Assembly: GCA_001303955.1 (NCBI GenBank)
Contig: LJUP01000089.1
Span: forward strand, 1 to 46,478
From: Bacteroides sp. SM23_62
GTDB taxonomy: Bacteria; Bacteroidota; Bacteroidia; Bacteroidales; SM23-62
DNA length: 46,478 nt
Reading direction: 5' to 3'
The notes under the pieces are model-generated. The model was given only the letters and a program-made list of their open reading frames with translations, was not told the origin of the DNA and did not search any database. Positions 32,017 through 41,216 of the stretch are shown in pieces (the first letter of the stretch is position 1; every line of letters begins with the position of its first letter). The position numbers and the translations under genes were made by a program.

Positions 32017-33039
32017 ATGGAAGTTAAGTCGATTGACTGGAAAGATGGCAAGGTTGTTATTATTGATCAGACAAAGTTACCACTAAAAGAAACATATTTG
32101 GAGATTAAGGATTATCGTGAGCTGGCAAATGCAATTAGGCAATTGAGAATCAGAGGAGCCCCAGCCATTGGGATTGCCGGTGCGTTTGGTGTCTGTCTTG
32201 CTGCCAATGGACTAGACACTGTGGATTATGCTGAATTTAAGCAGCGAATGAATAGGATTATTGATGCGCTTGCAGCAACTCGTCCCACCGCTGTCAATTT
32301 ATTCTGGGCATTAGATAGAATGAGAAAAATTATCGAATCAAACAATGGAATGAAGCCCAATGATATTAGACACAATTTACTTGAAGAAGCGATTAACATT
32401 TTGGACGAGGATCGAGAAACTTGTCGATCAATGGGAGAACATGGTGCGTCCCTTTTGAAAAACGGTGATAAGGTGCTGACACACTGTAACGCTGGTGCTT
32501 TAGCGACTGGTGGGATTGGGACTGCACTTGGTGTCATTTTCACTGCTGTTAAGCAAGGGAACAAGATCAAAGTCTATGCAGATGAAACCCGCCCTTTATT
32601 ACAAGGAGCACGATTGACGACCTGGGAGTTGATGAAGGCAGGAATCGATGTCACACTGATTTGTGATAATATGGCAGCCTGGGTGATGCAGCAAGGTTTA
32701 ATTAATTGTGTGATGGTTGGCGCTGATCGGATTGCTGCTAATGGGGATGCTGCCAATAAAATAGGGACTTATAATTTGGCTGTTTTGGCGCAGTTTCATA
32801 AGATACCATTTTATGTGGTAGCGCCGACATCCACATTTGACTTGAGTTTAAAGTCAGGGAAAGAGATACCGATTGAACAACGAGCCAGTCAAGAGGTGAC
32901 AGAAGGATTTGGGAAACGGACGGCTGCAGAAGGTGTGTCGGTTTATAACCCAGCTTTTGATGTGACGCCAAATAAGCTCATAGCTGCGATTGTATCGGAA
33001 AAAGGGATATGTTATCCGCCTTATAAGTTGCAAACCTAA
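32017..33039 (+). CDS. mtnA: S-methyl-5-thioribose-1-phosphate isomerase
   Basis: MtnA isomerises methylthioribose-1-phosphate to methylthioribulose-1-phosphate in methionine salvage. 340 residues, eIF2B-like fold. The phosphate loop is RIRGAPAIGIAGAFGV. The catalytic pair is Cys157 in LTHCNAGALATGGIGTALG and Asp237 in VGADRIAANGDAANKIGTYN, at the family's positions. Other blocks: YADETRPLLQGARLTTWELM and PFYVVAPTSTFD. ATG 32017 has GAGGA 7 bases before. No other methionine-salvage gene is near. The GTAAT-CTGAG element starts 5 bases after its stop and may end its transcript. Confidence 0.95.
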   Translation: MEVKSIDWKDGKVVIIDQTKLPLKETYLEIKDYRELANAIRQLRIRGAPAIGIAGAFGVCLAANGLDTVDYAEFKQRMNRIIDALAATRPTAVNLFWALDRMRKIIESNNGMKPNDIRHNLLEEAINILDEDRETCRSMGEHGASLLKNGDKVLTHCNAGALATGGIGTALGVIFTAVKQGNKIKVYADETRPLLQGARLTTWELMKAGIDVTLICDNMAAWVMQQGLINCVMVGADRIAANGDAANKIGTYNLAVLAQFHKIPFYVVAPTSTFDLSLKSGKEIPIEQRASQEVTEGFGKRTAAEGVSVYNPAFDVTPNKLIAAIVSEKGICYPPYKLQT

Positions 33040-33043
33040 AAAA

Positions 33044-33136
33044 CGTAATCGCTCAGTCTTGACAAGGGCAATAACCTTGCAAAGGTTCAAAACGTTTGAA
33101 AGGTTATATCTGCCAACCAATAACTGAGGAATTACG
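33044..33136. repeat. GTAAT...CTGAG palindromic element, copy 2 (inverted)
   Basis: Ends CGTAATCGCTCAGT (33044-33057) and ACTGAGGAATTACG (33123-33136) are inverted with one or two mismatches. The inner AACCTTGCAAAGGTT (33071-33085) is itself a perfect palindromic word around one base. Reverse complement of the element at 29140-29219, longer by about 13 bases. Confidence 0.75.
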
Positions 33137-33155
33137 GTATTTTTATATTATTTTC

Positions 33156-33184
33156 TTGACATTTCAGAAAAATATTGTTATTAT
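33156..33184 (+). promoter_or_regulatory. Promoter of the subtilase gene
   Basis: TTGACA (33156-33161), 17-base spacer, TATTAT (33179-33184). A consensus -35 and a good -10. Confidence 0.65.
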
Positions 33185-33431
33185 AGAGCTAGGCTAAAAT
33201 TACTTCAGGCACTTTAAACTTTGAGCACTTTAGAACAGTGAATTAAATAATTTACCCATTTAGTTGACTTAGTAATGTTGATTATATTTGTAAAAAAATA
33301 TTAAATGGGACAGTTTTTTAATTCACTTTACTTAACAATTTAGCTCACGATTACAAAGCTTCAAATTAGTTTTCCACGACCATTACAATATTCGAATCTC
33401 GTTATTTAAAATCATTAAGGAGGGTTATAAG

Positions 33432-36400
33432 ATGCAAGCGAAAAGTACTATAAAAATTATTATTAGCTTTTGGTTGCTAGCTTTTATTCTTATTAGTTTG
33501 TCTAGTCCCACACATGCTCAGAGAAGTAAGGAGGCCGCCTTCGCAGGAGACTTTAAATCCTATTTAGCAAACAATCGAATTGTAATCAAAGTTTATACTG
33601 AACTTGATAGATCTAAATTACGGATTGTAGCTGGAACAGTTGTTACCGGTGTCCAGTCGCTTGATAATCTTAATACGAGGTATAAAGTTAACAAGATAAC
33701 CCAGCTTTTTCCTGGTTCAGAAAATTTTATGCAGGCAACAACCATTGGACTTTCGAGGATCTATCGCATAGAATTTCCCGCTGCACCTGATGTTAGAGAA
33801 ATCGTTGAAAGCTACGCGAATGATCTGAATATAGAATATGCCCAACCAGTTGGTGTTCATAAAGTGTACGGTACCATCCCTAATGATCAGTATTTTTCAA
33901 ACCAATGGGGCATGACTAAAATTCAAGCTCCAGACGCGTGGGATGTCGCCAGGGGAGACACGTCAGTTATCCTTGCGATTATCGATACTGGAGTTGATTG
34001 GAAACATCCAGACCTGGGAGGCAATAGTCCTTACCTCCATGGCAACATCTGGACGAACTGGGCAGAATACAACGGTACAACAGGAGTTGATGATGATAAT
34101 AATGGTTTGGTGGATGACATCCGGGGTTGGGATTGGGTTAATGTTGTATCTTCTTCATATCCCATCTGGCCTGGTGAAGATGGGACAGTTGAAGATAACG
34201 ATCCTATGGATTTTAATGGTCATGGAACGCATTGCGCTGGAATCGCCAGTGCGATCACCGATAATGTAACAGGAGTTGCTGGTGTGGGTTGGGGCTGCAA
34301 AATAATGGCTTTGAGAGCTGGATGGTCAGCGGATTATTTTGGTTATGAAGTTGGGTTGGTGAACATGGATTTCTGTGCCCAGGCTATTTATTATGCAGCC
34401 AGAAATGGGGCTTCTGCCATCAACTGTAGCTGGGGATCAAGTAATACCGCTGGAATAGCCGACGCAGTGACTTTTGCCACATCGATGGGTGCCATAGTTG
34501 TTTCTGCGGCAGGTAACGATGATATCTCGGACGCATCCTATCTTTGTTCGCGTCACGATTGTATTTCGGTAGCAGCCACGGATCCCAATGACAACAAAGC
34601 TTCTTATTCCAGTTTCGGTTTCTGGGTTGATGTATCCGCGCCCGGTGGAGACTATCCACCCACTACTGATGAAATTTACAGCACCTATTACGATCACAAT
34701 ACAAATTCTCATACCTACGAGTGGATTTATGGAACTTCAATGGCAGCTCCACACGTTGTGGGATTAACAGGTTTAATCAACGATCAATTCCCGACGTTGG
34801 ATTGGCGCGGCATAAAAGAGCGATTGCAATTTACCAGCGATAATATAGATTTACTAAATCCCAACTATAAAAATGGACTTTTGGGCGAGGGACGGATCAA
34901 TGCTTTTTCTGCGGTCACTCAGACTAACCTGCCGCTTATGACGACCTTCTTCTCAGAAAATTTCGATACAGGTCTCCCCGCATCATGGACTGCTGATCCC
35001 TACTGGAGAGATGATGATCCTGCCAATCGAAATACTTTATTTGATGATATTTATGATCCAGGAACCATTAAAGTCGGTTATGACGTCTGGACACCTCCAT
35101 TTATGATTGTCGATAGCTATTACGAGGGCGCCGTCCCTATCAATGCCTCTTTAGTCACCCCTATTATCGATTGTTCAATGTATTCTGATATTCGATTAGT
35201 TTTTAACAATTGGTTTCAAAATTACTATGGCGGTGGCATTGAAAAGGGAGACATCGATGTTAGAATCGATAATGGACCCTGGCAGACGATAGCCAGTTTT
35301 ATTTCTAACACATCGTACGATGTCGTGGACGCTGGGCGAGAAATTATGATTCGTCTTCCGTCAAGTGTCGACTATCAAGGTAAGGTACAAATTCGCTGGC
35401 ATTACTACGATGCTAACGATGACTGGTTCTGGGGTATCGATAATGTCAATTTGATCGGTAATATGATCGATACTGATTACTATGTGCAACTTTTCCCGCT
35501 GTTTCAAGCTTCGGGTGGTCAGCAGGGGGATACGCTTTCTTATATGGAAAAAGTTAAAAATATCGGCTTATTAAGTGACAGTTATGACCTGTCAGTTTCT
35601 GGTAATTCATGGACAACCACTATCTGGGATTCTGCTGGAATTAACCAGATAACCAATACCGGTGTACTTTCCTCCAGGGAAGAATTATATATTATGATAA
35701 AAGTGGAAATTCCAGCCGGATCAGCCATCGGTGACGCTGATACAGCTTACATTACTGCGGCTTCTATGAGTGATACGTCTGTATTAGCAGAAGCAACAAT
35801 TTTAACCGCTGTGAAGCCTCCACCGGATAAAATCCCATGGTTTGAAGATTTCCCGACGATGATCATTGATACGACGAAATGGACCTATAATACAGGACCA
35901 GCAGAGATCAGCACATTGGGATTGAATCCACCAAGTCCGCCTTATGCATTGAATTTGAATGGTGATGCAGTTGGTGGTGATGAAATTCATTCAAACGCGA
36001 TTGATCTCTCTGCTGAAAGCGAGGTTATCCTGAGCTACTATTATCAACGTACCGGCGGAGGCGAATCGCCTGATTCGGGTGATGATCTGTTTGTAGACTA
36101 TTACAATGCTTCAGGGACATGGGTGAATTTGAAACAATACCTCGGTTCTGAAGCCGACATGAGCATTTTTGAACAAGATGTCGTTCTTTTGCCTGCCGAT
36201 GCTTATCATAGTGATTTCAAAATTCGATTTCGAAATACAGCAACTTCTGGAAATTATGATGATTGGTTTATAGATGATATACTGTTAGCCCAGCCCCCTG
36301 ATATCACCGTTACTCATAATCCTGATCCATTTGAATTCATTGTTAATTTAGGTGATAGCACCTCTGGATCAATAACTATTGGTAATACCGGCTGGAGTGA

Positions 36401-39400
36401 TTTAAAGTTCTGGGTTTCTCATAGTTCATCCACGAACATTTTTAAGTCCAATTTTTTACAAGCAAATGTTTTCGACCCCGGCAATGTTAGTCATATTGAG
36501 AAAGTCGCCAACTATGATGAAAATGCTCGAACCGCTGAGGGGCTTTATGTCCATCATAAGGATATTAACAATACAGGTATTCTGGCAGCGGGCGATGTTT
36601 TAAAATCCTGGCCTGCACCAAACCCAATTATGAGTCCCTGGGGCGTTGGATTTGATAAAGAAAATGTTTGGCTCTCTGATCCAGATGGGCTTGAAGATCA
36701 TAAAGTTTCAACAGAAGGAGTCTGGCTAAGTTCTTTTGGTGTTACTTCATGGGTAGGAACCTGGCCTGGTGATATGGCATGGGATGGAAAATATATTTGG
36801 CAGGTCAATGTTGGTGGTGATAATGGCATTTATCAATTGGATCCCACAACAGGTGACGTTATTAACTCAATCCACGATCCCAATTTTACATGGGACTCTA
36901 TTTCCCAGCGTGGATTAGCTTATGATCGTGACACAGATACTTTTTACATAGGCGGCTGGAATTATAATGATGTATACCGAATCAAAGGCTTAAGCTGGAA
37001 TAACCCGGGCGAAATTATAAGTACTTTCCCATTTTTAAGTGTATCCGGACTGGGGTGGCATCCTTCCGGAACGCTATGGATTGCTACTAACGATATGCAA
37101 GATATGATCTATCAAGTCAATCCAGATAATGGGACAATTCTATCCCAATTCATCGCGCCTGGTTCAGGAAACGGATATTGGGGAGCTGGTTTGGAGGTCG
37201 ATAACAACGGAAATCTCTGGGTAATTTGCCAGGATAATAACATGGTTTACCTGGTTGATTCGGGAGAATCATTAATTACCTGGCTCAAGGAATCGCCTCG
37301 TTTTGGATTAGTTGCTCCCGGTGATAGCACACTTGTGACGGTTTCACTTTACGCCACCGATGATACGGGTCTGTTACCAGATTCTACTTACACGGCTACC
37401 ATTCATATTACCAGTAATGACCCTACACCTGGAGATGAGGATATACCAATACCTGTATCCTTGACAGTAAATCCCGTAGACTACTACTTTCGAGTAAGTC
37501 CTACAACTTTAAAATCCAAAGGAACGGCTGGAGACACCACTGACAGCTACGATCTGGCATCATTGGGAAATACCTGGCTTACAACTTTTTGGGATTCTAC
37601 CGGCACGAACCAAATCAATAATACCGGCCCGGTGGTTCCTAAAACTGAATATGACTTTATCGCTAAAGTTGAAATTCCAGGTACTACAGATTATGGAGAT
37701 ATGGATACTGCAAGAGTGAATATCACTTCAGTGGCTAAACTAGACCTTTCGAAGTCGGTACTAATTGAATCTTTTTCTGTTGGAACGCCGGATACGATAC
37801 CCTGGTTTGATGATTTCCCATCAAATACGTTAAATTCTGACAAATGGATCTATAACAGTGGTCCCGCTGAAGTCAATCAAATCGGAATTAATGAACCCAG
37901 TCCCCCATATTCTTTAAACCTTAATGGGGATGCCACAGGAGGTGATGAGGTCAGATCTAGTCTTATCGATCTCTCAAATGACAGCCTGGTGATTTTGAGC
38001 TATCAATGGCAACGCACTGGCGGTGGTAATTCTCCTGAATCAGGCGACGATTTATGGGTCGATTATCTAAATTCTTCAGGAGTTTGGAAAAACTTAAGAC
38101 AATACCCCGGCAGTGGACCGGATGATTCTACTTACACGGCCGAGGATATACCACTACCTTCAGATGCATATCACAACGCTTTCCAGGTAAGATTTCATAG
38201 TTCAGGAACAACAGGAACCCTTACAGACGATTGGTTCGTGGATGATGTTTTGATCACATACCCGCCTGAAATTTCGGTAACACCTGAAAGTTATCAAGAG
38301 AGGATTCGAGCCGGAGAAAAAATTACAGCAAAACCACCCATGCACATCAGCAATTCTGGCGAAGGTGTTTTAAAATATAATATTATTAGTCTACCGATTA
38401 TGGGTCCGAATAATAGTTTACAGTTTGAACCTGCTAATAGAAACTATCCTGATGAATATTATGTAACCACCACGGAAAAGGAAGGCAATGATTCAAGAAT
38501 AGGTGCATCAGTTGTATTCAATGCCGGTGGACCGGACAATCATGGTTACTTTTGGATTGATAGTGATGAACCAGGCGGGCCTGCTTTTGATTGGATTGAC
38601 ATTTCAAATATTGGCACTGCATTTCAAGTTTCGGGAGATAATCAGAATTTAGGCTTCTTTCCGATTGGATTCACATTTCCGTTCTATGACAACGAGTATA
38701 CGATGTTTCGATTCTGTACTAATGGATTTATCAGCTTCAGCAGTTCTGCTACTTCTTCTTATAATGAGCCCATACCGAATCAAAGTGTTTTTGACCTCGT
38801 CGCGCCATTCTGGGATGATCTTTATTTTGATTCGAGCAGTAAAGCTTATTACCACTATGATGGGAAAAAACTGATTATTCAATATAACAACGTTGAGAAA
38901 GATTTTACTGTCGAACGAAACACCTTTGAAATTCTTCTTTATCCAGATGGTACCATTGTGTTTCAATATTTAATCATGCAATCTTCATCAAATTCGGCGA
39001 CAGTTGGGATTCAAAATAACAATGGATCCGATGGACTGGAGATTTCTTTTAATACCGATTATGTGCACGACCAGTTAGCTGTTCATATAACCAGAGGAGT
39101 ACCCTGGATAGACCTGTCACAGACTAAAGGCGTAATTGCAAAGGACTCCTCCGACACAGTTAAAGTTGATTTCACTGCTGAAGATATAAACGTCGATACC
39201 ACACTTTATGCCAATATTATTGTTCGTTCCAATGATCCCGGAGACTCAAGTATCGTTATCCCGGTAACGCTTGAAGTTATCACAAATGAAACAATAACAG
39301 GAAGTATCCTCGCTGCTGGCATTTCGCTTGAGAACGCAGTGGCTCAAGTTTGGGATGAATATCCGAACGGATTAATAATAGATCAGGATACAACTACGGC

Positions 39401-41072
39401 TGATGGAAAATACTTGCTCGAAGTACCTCCAGAGGGGGGAATCTACACGGTTCGAGCTTATGCGAAAGGCTATTTACCAGCATTTAAAGAAGATGTTCCC
39501 GGAAACACAGAGAAACTTAATTTTGCCTTAAAACCTGTCATGACGATCACTCCTACAACCGAATGGGTCGATTTTTTCAGTGACAATTCTAAATTCTGGG
39601 GTGGTCCAGTTCAAATCGGCGATGTGATTAGTGCCGAAGATCCTGATAGTGTAATTTGCGGAATTTTTACTGTAGATAAACCAGCTTATTATGGATTCAT
39701 GCCTGTTTATAAAGACGATGATACAACACCTGGTATTGATGAAGGCGCTCAACCGGGGGATACAATTACATTTAGAATAAATGGTTACCTGGCAGAAACA
39801 CTGGGACCGGATAACCCGGTCTGGACGAGTCATGCCAGCATCTTACATGTCGATCTAAATGTTGAAGAAATCGACACGCTAAACATTCCATTGGCAACTG
39901 GCTGGAACCTTATCTCCTGGAATGTGGATACGCCTGAAGATTCGACGCATACCATTCTAAAAGAAATTAGTGCTAAGGTAATTGTTGTATTAGGTTATGA
40001 AAATGGTGGTTTAACTTATAAACCTGGTTTGCCAACTTTCAGTAATTTACAGATAATGGATCATCTCCATGGTTATTGGATTAAGATGGCGCAGGCAGAC
40101 ACCCTGGTTGTTATCGGCAATCCAGTGGATTATCAACAAACACCGGTTTATTGTGAATCGGGTTGGAATTTGGTAAGCTATTTATCAGAGAGCCCTGATT
40201 CAGTAGCACATAGTTTAGAAACTGTTATCGACAATTTGGTAAGAGCTTACGGATTCAAAAACGGTGCCATGACGTTTGATCCCCAAATGCCTGAATTTAG
40301 CACCCTTCATATTTTGTGTCGAACCTTTGGCTATTGGCTCTATCTAACACAAAATGATACATTAGGTTATCCAGAACCATTACCGGGTGTCCAATGTCCC
40401 TACGAAGATCTGATGCTGGTTAAGATGATTGCTTCTGCAGGGCAAAATTCGGGAGGTCTAATTCCGACCAATGAATGGGTCAATGTTTTCGGTGAAGGGA
40501 TAAAATTGGATAATAAGTTATTGCCCGTTGGAACGAGGATTTATGCGAGAGATCCCAATGGCATAACCTGTGGAGAATTTGTTGTTTCAACGCCGGGAAA
40601 ATTCGGTTTTATGCCGATCTACCGTGACGATCCCCATTCAGATATCGATGAAGGCTGCCAGCCCGGGGATGAAATTTCCATTTACTTTAATGATTTCGAA
40701 ATACCAGTGAAAGTCACCTGGAATGGTTTTGGTGATATTGTCGACCTGGGGGCAATAATCACATCTGTCGTGGGTGATATGAGAAATCTTCCCACCGCAT
40801 ATAATCTTTCGCCCAACTATCCCAATCCTTTTAACCCGGGAACAACCATTAAATTCCAGTTACCCAAACCCGGTTACGTAACCCTCAAAATATATAACAT
40901 GCTGGGTCAATTGGTCCGGACATTAGTGGCAGAACAAAAGGAAGCCGGTTATTTCCAGATCGCCTGGGATGGTCGGGATAATCATGGTATTTTCGTTGCC
41001 AATGGAATCTACCTGTTCCGCCTTAAGGCAGGTAATTATGAGAAGACGCGGAAGATGATAATGTTGAAATAA
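33432..41072 (+). CDS. Giant secreted subtilisin-like (S8) protease with C-terminal sorting domain
   Basis: 2546 residues. Signal peptide 1-30 (ending THAQ). Propeptide-like region 31-150. S8 catalytic domain about 160-500 with Asp185 (IIDTGVDWKHPDL), His264 (NGHGTHCAG) and Ser436 (YGTSMAAPHVVGL). Then a MAM-like beta domain; a module duplicated within the protein (nt 35832-36300 and 37798-38267, each starting IPWF-E/D-DFP); a beta-propeller-like stretch between them (nt about 36600-37260); a nidogen-like domain (nt about 38650-39060); a carboxypeptidase-regulatory-like domain (ITGSILAAGISLENAVAQVW); two EWV-type modules (39561, 40473) separated by two GWNL repeats; and a FlgD-like/type IX sorting end (YNLSPNYPNPFNPGTTIKF). 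AAGGAGG precedes the ATG. Probably exported to the surface by a type IX or similar system. Confidence 0.92.
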   Translation: MQAKSTIKIIISFWLLAFILISLSSPTHAQRSKEAAFAGDFKSYLANNRIVIKVYTELDRSKLRIVAGTVVTGVQSLDNLNTRYKVNKITQLFPGSENFMQATTIGLSRIYRIEFPAAPDVREIVESYANDLNIEYAQPVGVHKVYGTIPNDQYFSNQWGMTKIQAPDAWDVARGDTSVILAIIDTGVDWKHPDLGGNSPYLHGNIWTNWAEYNGTTGVDDDNNGLVDDIRGWDWVNVVSSSYPIWPGEDGTVEDNDPMDFNGHGTHCAGIASAITDNVTGVAGVGWGCKIMALRAGWSADYFGYEVGLVNMDFCAQAIYYAARNGASAINCSWGSSNTAGIADAVTFATSMGAIVVSAAGNDDISDASYLCSRHDCISVAATDPNDNKASYSSFGFWVDVSAPGGDYPPTTDEIYSTYYDHNTNSHTYEWIYGTSMAAPHVVGLTGLINDQFPTLDWRGIKERLQFTSDNIDLLNPNYKNGLLGEGRINAFSAVTQTNLPLMTTFFSENFDTGLPASWTADPYWRDDDPANRNTLFDDIYDPGTIKVGYDVWTPPFMIVDSYYEGAVPINASLVTPIIDCSMYSDIRLVFNNWFQNYYGGGIEKGDIDVRIDNGPWQTIASFISNTSYDVVDAGREIMIRLPSSVDYQGKVQIRWHYYDANDDWFWGIDNVNLIGNMIDTDYYVQLFPLFQASGGQQGDTLSYMEKVKNIGLLSDSYDLSVSGNSWTTTIWDSAGINQITNTGVLSSREELYIMIKVEIPAGSAIGDADTAYITAASMSDTSVLAEATILTAVKPPPDKIPWFEDFPTMIIDTTKWTYNTGPAEISTLGLNPPSPPYALNLNGDAVGGDEIHSNAIDLSAESEVILSYYYQRTGGGESPDSGDDLFVDYYNASGTWVNLKQYLGSEADMSIFEQDVVLLPADAYHSDFKIRFRNTATSGNYDDWFIDDILLAQPPDITVTHNPDPFEFIVNLGDSTSGSITIGNTGWSDLKFWVSHSSSTNIFKSNFLQANVFDPGNVSHIEKVANYDENARTAEGLYVHHKDINNTGILAAGDVLKSWPAPNPIMSPWGVGFDKENVWLSDPDGLEDHKVSTEGVWLSSFGVTSWVGTWPGDMAWDGKYIWQVNVGGDNGIYQLDPTTGDVINSIHDPNFTWDSISQRGLAYDRDTDTFYIGGWNYNDVYRIKGLSWNNPGEIISTFPFLSVSGLGWHPSGTLWIATNDMQDMIYQVNPDNGTILSQFIAPGSGNGYWGAGLEVDNNGNLWVICQDNNMVYLVDSGESLITWLKESPRFGLVAPGDSTLVTVSLYATDDTGLLPDSTYTATIHITSNDPTPGDEDIPIPVSLTVNPVDYYFRVSPTTLKSKGTAGDTTDSYDLASLGNTWLTTFWDSTGTNQINNTGPVVPKTEYDFIAKVEIPGTTDYGDMDTARVNITSVAKLDLSKSVLIESFSVGTPDTIPWFDDFPSNTLNSDKWIYNSGPAEVNQIGINEPSPPYSLNLNGDATGGDEVRSSLIDLSNDSLVILSYQWQRTGGGNSPESGDDLWVDYLNSSGVWKNLRQYPGSGPDDSTYTAEDIPLPSDAYHNAFQVRFHSSGTTGTLTDDWFVDDVLITYPPEISVTPESYQERIRAGEKITAKPPMHISNSGEGVLKYNIISLPIMGPNNSLQFEPANRNYPDEYYVTTTEKEGNDSRIGASVVFNAGGPDNHGYFWIDSDEPGGPAFDWIDISNIGTAFQVSGDNQNLGFFPIGFTFPFYDNEYTMFRFCTNGFISFSSSATSSYNEPIPNQSVFDLVAPFWDDLYFDSSSKAYYHYDGKKLIIQYNNVEKDFTVERNTFEILLYPDGTIVFQYLIMQSSSNSATVGIQNNNGSDGLEISFNTDYVHDQLAVHITRGVPWIDLSQTKGVIAKDSSDTVKVDFTAEDINVDTTLYANIIVRSNDPGDSSIVIPVTLEVITNETITGSILAAGISLENAVAQVWDEYPNGLIIDQDTTTADGKYLLEVPPEGGIYTVRAYAKGYLPAFKEDVPGNTEKLNFALKPVMTITPTTEWVDFFSDNSKFWGGPVQIGDVISAEDPDSVICGIFTVDKPAYYGFMPVYKDDDTTPGIDEGAQPGDTITFRINGYLAETLGPDNPVWTSHASILHVDLNVEEIDTLNIPLATGWNLISWNVDTPEDSTHTILKEISAKVIVVLGYENGGLTYKPGLPTFSNLQIMDHLHGYWIKMAQADTLVVIGNPVDYQQTPVYCESGWNLVSYLSESPDSVAHSLETVIDNLVRAYGFKNGAMTFDPQMPEFSTLHILCRTFGYWLYLTQNDTLGYPEPLPGVQCPYEDLMLVKMIASAGQNSGGLIPTNEWVNVFGEGIKLDNKLLPVGTRIYARDPNGITCGEFVVSTPGKFGFMPIYRDDPHSDIDEGCQPGDEISIYFNDFEIPVKVTWNGFGDIVDLGAIITSVVGDMRNLPTAYNLSPNYPNPFNPGTTIKFQLPKPGYVTLKIYNMLGQLVRTLVAEQKEAGYFQIAWDGRDNHGIFVANGIYLFRLKAGNYEKTRKMIMLK
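35832..36300 (+). repeat. Internal duplicated module of the subtilase, copy 1
   Basis: Encodes IPWFEDFP through DDWFIDDILLAQPP, with the words YALNLNGDAVGGDE, YYYQRTGGGESPDSGDDL and DDWFIDDIL. The corresponding segment at 37798-38267 has the same words in the same order. Each is preceded by a matching 110-residue stretch (DYYVQLFPLFQ versus DYYFRVSPTTL), so the true unit is about 280 residues. Confidence 0.85.
37798..38267 (+). repeat. Internal duplicated module of the subtilase, copy 2
   Basis: Encodes IPWFDDFP through DDWFVDDVLITYPP, with YSLNLNGDATGGDE and YQWQRTGGGNSPESGDDL. The two copies are separated by a propeller-like domain, so duplication was followed or preceded by insertion of that domain. 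Confidence 0.85.
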
Positions 41073-41119
41073 GGACATTTGTCCTAATTGTAAATAACTA
41101 TAATAAAAACTGGTTAAAA

Positions 41120-41149
41120 AAGGGTGTCGGGTCGATTCCTGACACCCTT
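41120..41149. terminator. Hairpin between the two secreted-protein genes
   Basis: AAGGGTGTC (41120-41128) and GACACCCTT (41141-41149) form a 9-bp stem. A run of A's precedes it, so the classic T-run lies on the minus strand; on the plus strand it is a hairpin without T's. It may still reduce read-through from the subtilase gene. Confidence 0.5.
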
Positions 41150-41216
41150 AGATTTCAATCCATTTTTTTCACCCTCAAACCTCAACCTGGTATAACTTAA
41201 AGGAAGGTCGTGCAGC

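Larger units (their letters stand above)
33040..33431. other. Intergenic region ahead of the subtilase gene
   Basis: 392 bases without a coding frame. It holds the palindromic element at 33044-33136, a sigma-70-type promoter at 33156-33184, a segment at 33237-33287 resembling 15034-15083, and AAGGAGG (33417-33423) before ATG 33432. The leader would be about 240 bases long. Confidence 0.65.
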
